Assembly: GCF_014647375.1 (NCBI RefSeq)
Contig: NZ_BMPB01000003.1
Span: 396,551 to 460,550 of the forward strand
DNA: 64,000 nucleotides
Reading direction: 5' to 3'
From: Parabacteroides faecis
GTDB lineage: Bacteria; Bacteroidota; Bacteroidia; Bacteroidales; Tannerellaceae
In this document: in pieces, positions 1-7,876 of the stretch
Numbering within the stretch: the stretch's first letter is position 1
Layout of the letters: each line of letters begins with the position of its first letter
Program-made: the position numbers and the translations under genes
Notes under the pieces: model-generated
The model's input: the letters and a program-made list of their open reading frames with translations, nothing else
The model's database searches: none
What the model was told of the DNA's origin: nothing

Positions 1-1707
1 GAGATCAATGAATTGTGGAATGAAGAAAGAGTGAAAATCAATTTATATAAGTATCCCAACATACAAGATGCCCAAACGGTTAAAGCGGATTGGTTGATCA
101 AAGAAATAAATTTGGCATTCAAGGCTTGGAAAGAAAATGTTTATACAAAAAACGCCCCTTTTGAGGAGTTTTGCAAATATATCCTACCCTACCGATTCAG
201 TGACAAATTCTGTCTCGATAATAACCGAAAGACTTTTTATGACCGCCATCATGGGATATTCGACGATGTGTCAAAAGATTTCAGGGAGGTAACCGATTCG
301 TTGCACTTTTTGTATAGCGATATAATGAATAGTGCCGGTTATGCGGCTTCCATGCCGATATGCAATATCGCGGGATATGAACAGATCAAAAGAGGAATAT
401 GCGATATGCAAACCCAATTCAACGCGCACCTCATGTCTGCTTTGGGAATGGCTGTCGCCATTGACTTTGTACCAATGTGGGGAAACCGCTCGGAAGGACA
501 TAGCTGGAACGCATTAATTGTTGATGGAAAAACTCATCCCTTCGAACCGTTCTGGGATGAAGACAGATGGAAGTACAACAAACTGTACGGCAACAGTGAT
601 TTTATCGATCTGAAAGCATCGAAGTTCAGGCTGCCGAAAGTGTTCCGAAAATCATACGAATACTATCTGACCGGACCGATGGCAGACAAGAACGAAAAGC
701 CGAACAACATTCCTAATTTATTCAAAAACCCTTGGATACGAGATGTCTCTACCGAATACTTCCAAACGTCTGACGTAACGATAGACTTGTCGGAAAACAT
801 TCCCGAGAATACCTGTTATTGTTATTTATGTGTCTACAACGCCCTGAAAATGACCTGGCATCCTGTTCAATGGGGGAAAATAAACAAGAAAAAAGTCATT
901 TTCAAAAATATGGGACGTGGCATCGTGTATTTACCGGCTTTCTACCAAAACGGAGAAGTCATACCTGCCGCTCCACCTTTTATTCTTGATAAAAACGATA
1001 AATGCAAACAGGTTACTCCCAACCGACATAAAAAAGAAGAGATCACGGTCAACACGATAACTCCTTTAAGTACCGGTCTCACCCACACACTTGCCGGTGC
1101 CCATTGGATCGGATGCTATATATCCGGTAGTGAAGAACGGAAGGATACTTTATGTACATTGACAGATTCGATAGATAGCTACTGCAATTATATCACATTT
1201 GATACCTCAAGAAAGTACCAGAAGATTTGTTTGGCTTTGCCGCAAAAGACCATTGCCCTCAGTGAAATTACGTTTTATGAAAAAAACGAGAACCGACCAG
1301 AAGAAATACCGGATATCCGCGTAACCGCAAATGTTTCGAAGGATTCAGTAAAAGAACTTTATAAAATCGTAGATGGTTTATCCGGAACCGGCTTTCTGGG
1401 TTCTTTCGATAAAGATACCCCTAAAGAGAAGATACTTACATTCGATTTGGGCAAAGAAACGGAAATAACTGCCATATCAATTATTCCCAAGTCGGGAATA
1501 CAGGTGGATAACCGGACAAACTACACTTTGTATTATTGGGACAACAAGTGGATAGAGGAAAAAACAGTCAAAGGCAATGGGGAAAGCATCACTTTCAAGA
1601 ACATTCCATCCGAGGCATTGTATCTCATAAAATCCGACAAACCGGCAGATCCGTATTTTACAGAAAGAATTTTCACCTATAAAAACGGGAGGATATATTG
1701 GTGGTAA
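1..1707 (+). CDS. Transglutaminase-like domain protein, 5' end outside window
   Basis: The reading frame is open from base 1, so the start lies upstream; a TTG at 13 is only the first possible start inside the window. A transglutaminase/papain-like core is visible: a Cys in RGICDMQTQF (about residue 130 of the visible part), a His in GHSWNALIVDG about 38 residues later, and an acidic residue in FEPFWDED. These fit the Cys-His-Asp triad of the fold. The C-terminal ~350 residues look like beta-sandwich domains, and the protein ends naturally in GRIYWW. Family members in Bacteroidetes are usually secreted and of unknown substrate. The next gene in the same direction is a broken signal peptidase. 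Function beyond the fold is inference. Confidence 0.7.
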   Translation, partial: EINELWNEERVKINLYKYPNIQDAQTVKADWLIKEINLAFKAWKENVYTKNAPFEEFCKYILPYRFSDKFCLDNNRKTFYDRHHGIFDDVSKDFREVTDSLHFLYSDIMNSAGYAASMPICNIAGYEQIKRGICDMQTQFNAHLMSALGMAVAIDFVPMWGNRSEGHSWNALIVDGKTHPFEPFWDEDRWKYNKLYGNSDFIDLKASKFRLPKVFRKSYEYYLTGPMADKNEKPNNIPNLFKNPWIRDVSTEYFQTSDVTIDLSENIPENTCYCYLCVYNALKMTWHPVQWGKINKKKVIFKNMGRGIVYLPAFYQNGEVIPAAPPFILDKNDKCKQVTPNRHKKEEITVNTITPLSTGLTHTLAGAHWIGCYISGSEERKDTLCTLTDSIDSYCNYITFDTSRKYQKICLALPQKTIALSEITFYEKNENRPEEIPDIRVTANVSKDSVKELYKIVDGLSGTGFLGSFDKDTPKEKILTFDLGKETEITAISIIPKSGIQVDNRTNYTLYYWDNKWIEEKTVKGNGESITFKNIPSEALYLIKSDKPADPYFTERIFTYKNGRIYWW

Positions 1708-2043
1708 TCAGAAATTTATCGCATTCCCGGTTTTAAAAGGATAAAACGCAATGATATTCTGGTTTTCAATTTTCCACATCCAAACAGTTGGGATAAAATT
1801 GAAATGCATATACTCAAATATTACATCAAACGGTGTGTCGGAATACCGGGAGATACCTTATCCATCCGAAACGGATTCTTTCATGTGGAAGGCGTACAAA
1901 TGCCTCTCGGCAACATGGATTCACGTTACTGGGGATTACTGCCCGAAGAATATATTGTAGGGAAAGCCTGGATTATTTGGAAATCGGTCGATCCATATAC
2001 TGATAAATTTCGGTGGAATCGTTTTTTAAAAGTCATTCATTAA
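1708..2043 (+). pseudogene. Remnant of a signal peptidase I (S26 family)
   Basis: Immediately after the stop of the upstream gene, the same frame continues without a start codon through IKRNDILVFNFPHPNSWDKI, then KRCVGIPGDTLSIRNG, then DSRYWGLLPEEYIVGKAWII. These are the middle and C-terminal boxes of a Bacteroidetes-type signal peptidase I. The N-terminal membrane anchor and the segment with the catalytic Ser are missing. The piece joining VEGVQMPLGNM to DSRYWG is also too short: the family has a longer stretch here, including the GDN-like box. Two deletions therefore seem to have removed the 5' end and an internal block. Not expected to be functional. An internal ATG at 1804 could give only a 79-residue fragment. 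Confidence 0.75.
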
Positions 2044-2053
2044 ATCTAAAACA

Positions 2054-2179
2054 ATGAAAAAAGCAATCCTGAAAAGAAAAATATCATTATGCGGCGGTTA
2101 CAAAGATTTTCCGCACCGGGGATTCATTGGTTCCCAGATGGAAAACAGCACTTTACGGTTGATTTATGAACTAGAATAA
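2054..2179 (+). CDS. Short ORF (41 aa), possibly gene debris
   Basis: ATG at 2054, TAA at 2177-2179. The product starts MKKAILKRKISLCGGYKDF and ends in LIYELE; I do not recognise it. It follows the signal peptidase remnant by 10 bases. A further open stretch without a start codon continues to a TAG at 2257. Both may be remains of a gene broken by the events that damaged the peptidase gene. No clear promoter. A real short protein is possible but not favoured. Apart from this and the remnant, nothing else is seen between 1708 and 2276. Confidence 0.2.
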   Translation: MKKAILKRKISLCGGYKDFPHRGFIGSQMENSTLRLIYELE

Positions 2180-2276
2180 GTCAGATTTATTTCAAAGAAA
2201 TATTTTCAAAACGTATAAATAATGAATACATTTACACCGATGATCTGATTTTAATATAGCAAACAGTTAGATTTAG

Positions 2277-3479
2277 ATGAAAAGAGTTGACGTAATTTTA
2301 GCTATATTCCTGATAATAGCAACAGGGTGCGGAGGTAATAAAAAATCGAACAGCTCCAATAATAACACCAGCACAGTTGCTACACAGGACACTTTCATCA
2401 CGGTTGATGTCAGTAAGAAATACCCCCTGAAGGAGTTAATTCTTCAGGATATTATGGATGTAGAATATATTCCGTTAGAGTCTACAGACGAATTTCTTTG
2501 CCAAGGCGTTGTACAAGCTATAGGCAAAGAAATTATATTAGTGAAGAACGTCATCAACGATGGTGACATTTTTATCTTTGACAGAAACGGCAAAGGTTTG
2601 AGAAAGTTCAACCGTAAGGGCCAAGGCTCTGAAGAATACATATTTAACCTAAGTGTTTTCTTGGATGAGGATAAAGGTGAAATATATGTTGACGAAGTAA
2701 TCAGAAACGTATTAGTATATGATTTATATGGAAATTTTTTAAGAAACATCCATAGAGACAAAGTTAAATGGATCAATGCAAGTAATTATAACTCAGATTT
2801 TTTGATCGCCAGAGAATCGCCATCTGCCCAGAAAGGTAAAGACACAGATAATCAACTATTTGTGCTTATATCCAAACAAAATGGAAATGTTGTCAAAGAT
2901 TTTCGAATCTATTTTGAAAAGAAAATAGAATGGGGAATAACCAACCATGCAGGAAATACAGGAGCTGCACCTCGCCCTTATCCTATCATCCCTTATCACG
3001 ATGGTTGGCTTCTTATGGAACCTTCTTCCGATACGATATTCAGAATCTCACAAGATTATAGTTTATCCCCTTTTATGGCAAGGACACCGTCCATACAATC
3101 CATGAAACCTGCCGTATTCCTCTTACCCTGCATTTTTACCGATCGCTACCATTTCATGGAAACAATAACAATGGAAGCTAATTTTTTAAGAAATGAAGGA
3201 TTCCCGAAAACGCAGTTGGTATATGACAAAAAAGAAAATACATTATTTGAATATATTATGCTCAATAAAGATTTTCCTGAAAAAGGCCTTGTGAATTTTA
3301 CAATGCAGGAAACCACTAACAGTGAAATCGCATTTTGGCAAAAAATGGAACCCCATGAACTTATTGAGGCTTATGCAAAAGGACAATTGAAAGGGAAATT
3401 GAAAGACATTGCAGCGGAACTGCAAGAGGATTCAAATCCTGTAATAATGTTAGTAAAATACAGAAAAGTTACCTTATGA
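2277..3479 (+). CDS. 6-bladed beta-propeller lipoprotein
   Basis: A 400-residue lipoprotein: MKRVDVILAIFLIIATGC is a signal peptide with the lipobox Cys at residue 18, followed by a Ser/Asn-rich tether (about 20-38). The body opens with PLKELILQDIMDVEYIPLES and then repeats of the FDRNGKGLRKFNRKGQGSEE type. This is the hallmark of the Bacteroidetes 6-bladed beta-propeller family (NHL-like, PF17170 type). Role unknown; such proteins are outer-surface or periplasmic and often sit beside signal peptidase and thioredoxin-like genes, which agrees with the remnant upstream. Its stop overlaps the next start by four bases (ATGA), so the two are co-translated. No enzymatic motif is seen. Confidence 0.8.
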   Translation: MKRVDVILAIFLIIATGCGGNKKSNSSNNNTSTVATQDTFITVDVSKKYPLKELILQDIMDVEYIPLESTDEFLCQGVVQAIGKEIILVKNVINDGDIFIFDRNGKGLRKFNRKGQGSEEYIFNLSVFLDEDKGEIYVDEVIRNVLVYDLYGNFLRNIHRDKVKWINASNYNSDFLIARESPSAQKGKDTDNQLFVLISKQNGNVVKDFRIYFEKKIEWGITNHAGNTGAAPRPYPIIPYHDGWLLMEPSSDTIFRISQDYSLSPFMARTPSIQSMKPAVFLLPCIFTDRYHFMETITMEANFLRNEGFPKTQLVYDKKENTLFEYIMLNKDFPEKGLVNFTMQETTNSEIAFWQKMEPHELIEAYAKGQLKGKLKDIAAELQEDSNPVIMLVKYRKVTL

Positions 3480-5032
3480 TACCCCAAAAAAGAAGAACTG
3501 ATCTTTATTTGTTTAATTGGACTATAGTATTGATAGCAATCATTTCTTTCAATTCATGTAAAGATCACAAGACAATTTCCTTCAATCAAGATTATTCGAT
3601 CGATACAGTAAAGATGTCGATCGGAGACAGTTGTCTTCAAACATATACTACACTAAGAAACAGAGTTTATGGAAATAACTTCTATTGTTTCAATAAATTA
3701 CAACATTGCATCGATATATTCGATCTATCGGCGAAACAACTCATTAACCAATTAAAGATAGACCGTGAAGGGGCAAATGGAATAACAAACATAGAGGCCT
3801 TTTGTGTTTGCGGTGATTCCATTTTCATTCAAAATGAAACGAACTATATACTAATGAATCATCGGGGAGAAATCATCAGGAAAATATCCAAAGACAAATT
3901 AAACAACCTCATCGATCAAAACATATATTCTTTTTTCCCTACAAGTATTACATTATCCAATTTTGAAAATCTCATATTCGATAAAAAATACAATGAATTA
4001 ATAATACCCATCAATATAACAGATCCGTTGGCACTAAAGGATAAATCCTGTATTGCGACAATAGATATAGAAAAAGAGACTGTGAATTTACTTCCTGCGT
4101 ATTTTCCTTCTACCGTAACAAATAAGTATTATGGGAAATTAGCGACTGCCCAGATACTAAGCAAAGGGGATAGTATAATATACAATTTTGCAAACTCATC
4201 ATATGTATATATATACGATCGTATAAATAAACAGACCTATGAATATAATATAAAAAGTGATTATACCCCCAATTTATCTGAAAGCTTAGACAAAAACGCC
4301 AATATGGAAAGGGTATTTGACCACTATTTACATTCGCTGTTTTTTCATAATATGCAATACGACGAGTATAGAAATCTTTATTACCGCATACATACAGATA
4401 AAAGTAACGACAAATCGGCATTTAATAACAAAGAGACATTTCTTGCTATCATAAATTCGCAGTTTGAGAAAATCAATGAAATAAAATTACCGTCCAATAC
4501 TTATCCCGTATTCAATATAGCACCTAACGGGCTAATATTCGTTTTCATGAAAGGTCTGGATGAAGACTATTTCAGTTATGCAGAACTAACAAACTCCAAC
4601 ATTTACAAAGTGCCCAGTCCATCGCAAGCGAATATTCTCCCCCAGGAAACTGCTGTTAAAAACAAAAACAGCCAAACCCCCAAAAAGGTATCAACTAAAC
4701 CGGGAAAGGCTCCTGTAATGACTTCTGAGAAAATCGGTAACTTTATAAAAGAGAATATGATATATCCTGAATATGAATTAGAAAACAAGATTGAAGGATA
4801 TGTATATGTTGTTTTAGAAAGTGATAGTACAGGAAATGTTATAAGTTACAATATATCTGAGATAGCAACAACTACCGATAATGAGAATTTTCGTAAAGAA
4901 GCGCTCAGGATAGGCCACTTAATCAAACAGATTTATCCCAATATCACTTTTGCTTTCCATGTACCTTTTCTTATTGACAACTACCTGGAGAATCATAAAA
5001 ATAAAGTCAACTCATGTGAGAATAACGAATAA
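3476..5032 (+). CDS. Beta-propeller-like protein with C-terminal TonB-like domain
   Basis: 518 residues. The N-terminus has a hydrophobic segment ending in ISFNSCK, a likely lipobox with Cys near residue 28. The middle (about 50-390) has repeating beta-rich segments such as FDLSAKQLINQLK, as in 6-bladed propeller proteins. A Lys/Pro/Ser linker (about 395-415) leads to a C-terminal unit with MIYPEYELENKIEGYVYVV and SDSTGNVISYNI. The YPxxA/E..G.V.V.F.V...G.v pattern is that of the TonB C-terminal domain. TonB links inner-membrane energy to outer-membrane receptors, but this protein seems lipid-anchored, so it is not a standard energy transducer. Translated with the upstream propeller gene through a 4-base overlap. 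Function unknown. Confidence 0.65.
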   Translation: MIPQKRRTDLYLFNWTIVLIAIISFNSCKDHKTISFNQDYSIDTVKMSIGDSCLQTYTTLRNRVYGNNFYCFNKLQHCIDIFDLSAKQLINQLKIDREGANGITNIEAFCVCGDSIFIQNETNYILMNHRGEIIRKISKDKLNNLIDQNIYSFFPTSITLSNFENLIFDKKYNELIIPINITDPLALKDKSCIATIDIEKETVNLLPAYFPSTVTNKYYGKLATAQILSKGDSIIYNFANSSYVYIYDRINKQTYEYNIKSDYTPNLSESLDKNANMERVFDHYLHSLFFHNMQYDEYRNLYYRIHTDKSNDKSAFNNKETFLAIINSQFEKINEIKLPSNTYPVFNIAPNGLIFVFMKGLDEDYFSYAELTNSNIYKVPSPSQANILPQETAVKNKNSQTPKKVSTKPGKAPVMTSEKIGNFIKENMIYPEYELENKIEGYVYVVLESDSTGNVISYNISEIATTTDNENFRKEALRIGHLIKQIYPNITFAFHVPFLIDNYLENHKNKVNSCENNE

Positions 5033-5132
5033 ATCATGTTATTGAGGTGTTACCGATAGATGCTATTCCTCTTTAATCCTTCTTATTCCTATCTATTCCC
5101 TGATAAACCGTTTTAGCGTTTTGGAGAGGGGT

Positions 5133-5140
5133 TACATTTG
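5133..5140 (+). promoter_or_regulatory. Promoter -7 element for the HU-type gene
   Basis: TACATTTG matches the Bacteroidetes -7 consensus TAnnTTTG exactly. A T-rich TTTT at 5111-5114 lies 18 bases upstream and may serve as -33. It implies a transcript start near 5147 and a leader of about 50 bases before the ATG at 5196, arguing against the in-frame upstream TTG at 5121. Confidence 0.55.
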
Positions 5141-5195
5141 TAATGTTTTCGAAAACAAGCAAAGTAATTCTATTAACACTAAAAAATGTAAGATT

Positions 5196-5633
5196 ATGTC
5201 AGTAAAGTATCGTTTAGTTGAGCGCAAAAATTTAGGGAATGATAAAAATCAAACTCCGGTAAAGCTATATGCACAACCTGTTTATTCCGATCTGGTCGGG
5301 TTTGAAGAGTTATTGGGTGAGATTAGTGAAGCCGGTATCCCCTCCAACCAAGTGAAAGGAGTCATCGACCGTATGAACTACCTGATAAGAAAACACCTGG
5401 CTGCCGGAAGACGGGTACAGTTCGGCGAATTTGGAAATTTCCGCTATGGGGTAGGTTCGACAGGTTCTGCCACGGAAGATGAATTTCAAACCAATATGAT
5501 CAAAATTCCGAGAATCGTTTTCAGCCCGGGTACTACCCTGCGTAAAGCCCGCAAAGACGCTGGCTTTGAGAAAAAAGGAGAAACGGTTGTAAAAAACAAC
5601 GGAGGTAACAGCGACAGACCGGAAATTGAATAA
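5196..5633 (+). CDS. HU family DNA-binding protein (HU-HIG type)
   Basis: 145 residues from the ATG at 5196, chosen because the protein then starts MSVKYRLVERKNL, typical of the family, and because the -7 element at 5133-5140 lies inside the longer frame. The HU/IHF fold shows in the helical N-terminal half and the GRRVQFGEFGNFRYGV turn leading to the DNA-binding arm; Bacteroidetes proteins of this kind have an altered arm and a basic, poorly ordered tail (here KKGETVVKNNGGNSDRPEIE). Family role: nucleoid-associated or accessory DNA-bending protein. A single-gene unit with its own promoter and a strong terminator at 5664. Confidence 0.85.
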   Translation: MSVKYRLVERKNLGNDKNQTPVKLYAQPVYSDLVGFEELLGEISEAGIPSNQVKGVIDRMNYLIRKHLAAGRRVQFGEFGNFRYGVGSTGSATEDEFQTNMIKIPRIVFSPGTTLRKARKDAGFEKKGETVVKNNGGNSDRPEIE

Positions 5634-5663
5634 AGCAGTCGACACGGTAAATTAAACAATCTA

Positions 5664-5705
5664 AAAGAGAGTATGCCAAAAAATCCCGGCATACTCTCTT
5701 TTTAT
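5664..5705 (+). terminator. Rho-independent terminator of the HU-type gene
   Basis: A perfect 14-bp stem, AAAGAGAGTATGCC (5664-5677) with its complement at 5688-5701, has a 10-base loop and runs into a T tract. Confidence 0.85.
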
Positions 5706-5739
5706 GTTCATTTTGAGCACTTTATCCGGATATTTTATT

Positions 5740-5747
5740 TACATTTG
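5740..5747 (+). promoter_or_regulatory. Promoter -7 element for the lipoprotein gene at 5776
   Basis: TACATTTG is an exact TAnnTTTG match, 28 bases before the ATG at 5776. The best -33 candidate is TTTG at 5712-5715, slightly farther than usual. It lies inside the longer frame that opens at 5704, supporting 5776 as the true start. Confidence 0.5.
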
Positions 5748-5775
5748 TATACACTTATTCATCAGTTATTTGGTT

Positions 5776-7743
5776 ATGAAAACATTAAGGGAGTTACACG
5801 CATTCTATTTCATTTTATGCTTTGTCCTTTGCTCCTGTCATACCCAGGATACATATCGCTGGAAGAATCAGGATAACAGAATGGTTCTCATGTCCGGAAA
5901 GACCATTGTAGGAGAACTGAATCCATCTGTAACCAAAGGAATGAACCGTACGGATCAGATTGAAAAACTCGATTCTTGTACCTTTAAGATCACCAGCCGG
6001 TATATTGCGCTGGAAAATATCGAACGAGCCAGAATCTGTCTGGATTTCGTGCACAGATCTGCTTCAGATTATTGGATGATCCCTTCCGTCTCCTACAACG
6101 GGAACAACTGGGGACGTGGAAAAGAACCCAAAGGCGCACAACAGAACGGAGAATGGAGAACGTATTCTTACCGCAGCACACCCATACCCGGGGCAACCTA
6201 CTCGGAAGGAGCCCGATTTGCCGTTGCCATGTGGAGCGATGTTCCTCAAAATGAAAAAGAAAGTTTCTCTTGTTCGCTGATGCCGGACAAACAAACCACT
6301 ACACACCGGCTGGTATGGCCGGAAGAGGAAAAACCTGTTATGTATGCAGCCAGAGACCGGTACAAACCCGGATATCAAAAACAGGAAAAACTATCTGCAG
6401 GAGATACGATCACATTGACTGCCTATCTTACTGTCAGCGACCTCCAGCCGCACCATTACGCTATACGCCACTTTTTACGCGAAGCCTGGGACCGGGCAGA
6501 CAAGCAGGGAACAGATATTTATCCTCCTGAAAAAATCTGGAACTTAGGTCTTCGGTATGCCAAAGAGTATCTATGGGTGGAAGACGGAGCTTTCAGAGGC
6601 TTTACGATCGGTTTCTCGCCGGACAAAAGCGGGGGATGGAGCAAGCGGAAAGGTTATGAGATCGGCTGGTGCGGACAAAATGCTTCTTTTGCCAATTCCC
6701 TTCTTTTCGATTACATTAAATATAAGAATAAGGAATCCCTGGAAAAAGGATTGGCAACCCTCGACGCATGGGCCAAACTCTGCCAGCTACCCAACGGGCT
6801 TTTTATCACGAATTACGACCGCGTCTCCAATCAGAAAAATCTGAATGACAACATCGTTTTAGATGCCTGCAACCTGGGAACGGCAGCCCTTAATTATTTT
6901 GAAGCTGCCGACCTCGTGAAAGCATGCGGATTATACAGGCCGGAATACGAACGCCTGGCTTTCGGTATCTGCGACTTCGCCAAAAACGACCAGCAGACCA
7001 ATGGCGTATATGCCCGGGGCTGGTACTCGAACGGAGAATGTTTCTACCGGGAAGGTACGATCGGCTGTTTCCTGGTCCCTCCGATGCTGGAGGCTTTCAC
7101 AAGATCTAAAGACAGCACTTATTTTGTTTCGGGTACGAGGGCATACGATCATTATGTCAGTGAACTGAAAACGAAAGGATATTCTACCGCCGGTGCTCTG
7201 GATACCTGGTGTATCGACAAGGAATCGTCCATCTCCCTTCTGCGTTCGGCCCTGAAATTATACAAGCTGACAAATAACAAAGAATACCTGGACGATGCCG
7301 TTGCTATCTCCTACTATTTATCGACCTGGCTATGGCATTACAACGGTGTTTACCCGGAAGACGATAATTTCACCCAATACAATTATAAGACATTCGGTGG
7401 TACTTCGGTTTCCGTACAGCATCACCACCTGGATCCATACGCCCTGTTCTGGGTGCCGGAATGGTTGGAACTGGCTAAACTGACCGGTGACGGCCAATGG
7501 AAAGAAAAAGCAATCGCCATCTGGAATAACGGTTGCCAATTGATCTCCGACGGAACATTAGTGATCAACGGACGTGTCCGCCCCGTCGGTTCCCAGAATG
7601 AAGCCTATCTGCAAAGTCACTGGAACTGGGATGCAGCTCCCCGTTTTGACAGGATCAATTCATGGCTGGTCGCCTGGCCCGGAGCTTTCAGATTGGAAAC
7701 ATTAAGAAAGTTGGACGCTATCGATCTGCCACAAATAGAGTAG
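5776..7743 (+). CDS. Lipoprotein with predicted six-hairpin glycosidase fold
   Basis: 655 residues from the ATG at 5776. MKTLRELHAFYFILCFVLCSC is a lipoprotein signal, Cys near residue 21. Residues about 30-230 look like a beta-sandwich. The rest is rich in Trp/Tyr/Gly helix-turn motifs, such as GYEIGWCGQNASFANSLLFDY, YARGWYSNGECFYREGTIG and LDTWCIDKESSISLL, ending in a block with QSHWNWDAAPRFDRINSWLV. This is the look of an (alpha/alpha)6 barrel carbohydrate-active enzyme, but I cannot name the GH family with certainty. The GH51 gene follows 133 bases downstream, so arabinose- or uronic-acid-containing plant glycans are a reasonable guess. No SusC/SusD lies next to it. Confidence 0.55.
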   Translation: MKTLRELHAFYFILCFVLCSCHTQDTYRWKNQDNRMVLMSGKTIVGELNPSVTKGMNRTDQIEKLDSCTFKITSRYIALENIERARICLDFVHRSASDYWMIPSVSYNGNNWGRGKEPKGAQQNGEWRTYSYRSTPIPGATYSEGARFAVAMWSDVPQNEKESFSCSLMPDKQTTTHRLVWPEEEKPVMYAARDRYKPGYQKQEKLSAGDTITLTAYLTVSDLQPHHYAIRHFLREAWDRADKQGTDIYPPEKIWNLGLRYAKEYLWVEDGAFRGFTIGFSPDKSGGWSKRKGYEIGWCGQNASFANSLLFDYIKYKNKESLEKGLATLDAWAKLCQLPNGLFITNYDRVSNQKNLNDNIVLDACNLGTAALNYFEAADLVKACGLYRPEYERLAFGICDFAKNDQQTNGVYARGWYSNGECFYREGTIGCFLVPPMLEAFTRSKDSTYFVSGTRAYDHYVSELKTKGYSTAGALDTWCIDKESSISLLRSALKLYKLTNNKEYLDDAVAISYYLSTWLWHYNGVYPEDDNFTQYNYKTFGGTSVSVQHHHLDPYALFWVPEWLELAKLTGDGQWKEKAIAIWNNGCQLISDGTLVINGRVRPVGSQNEAYLQSHWNWDAAPRFDRINSWLVAWPGAFRLETLRKLDAIDLPQIE

Positions 7744-7769
7744 AATATTTGTAGAAAAAACAATTATTA

Positions 7770-7809
7770 CCCTATTTTGATCGATAAATCCCCTATTTTG
7801 ACCGAATAA
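7770..7809. promoter_or_regulatory. Two direct repeats upstream of the GH51 gene
   Basis: CCCTATTTTGATCGATAA at 7770-7787 and CCCTATTTTGACCGAATAA at 7791-7809 begin 21 bases apart, two helical turns. Tandem sites on one DNA face, just above a promoter, fit a dimeric AraC-type or hybrid two-component regulator. The regulator itself is not adjacent. Seen directly; the binding role is inferred. Confidence 0.55.
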
Positions 7810-7873
7810 TGATACTGTGGTTTGGAAAATATAACGTAATTTTGACACGTAATAAAAAAAATCACAGTATCAT
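7809..7873 (+). promoter_or_regulatory. GH51 promoter framed by an 11-bp perfect inverted repeat
   Basis: The -7 element TAATTTTG at 7837-7844 is an exact TAnnTTTG match, 33 bases before the GH51 ATG. It is enclosed by ATGATACTGTG (7809-7819) and its perfect complement CACAGTATCAT (7863-7873). The left arm lies near -35 to -42 and abuts the direct repeats; the right arm is in the leader, three bases before the ATG. Could be an operator pair or, less likely, a chance repeat. Confidence 0.5.
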
Positions 7874-7876
7874 ATC

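Noticed and set aside
69-517. Short frames on both strands inside the first gene (for example 271-501 - and 332-517 +)
   Set aside because: They fall within the transglutaminase-like coding region and carry no recognisable domain.
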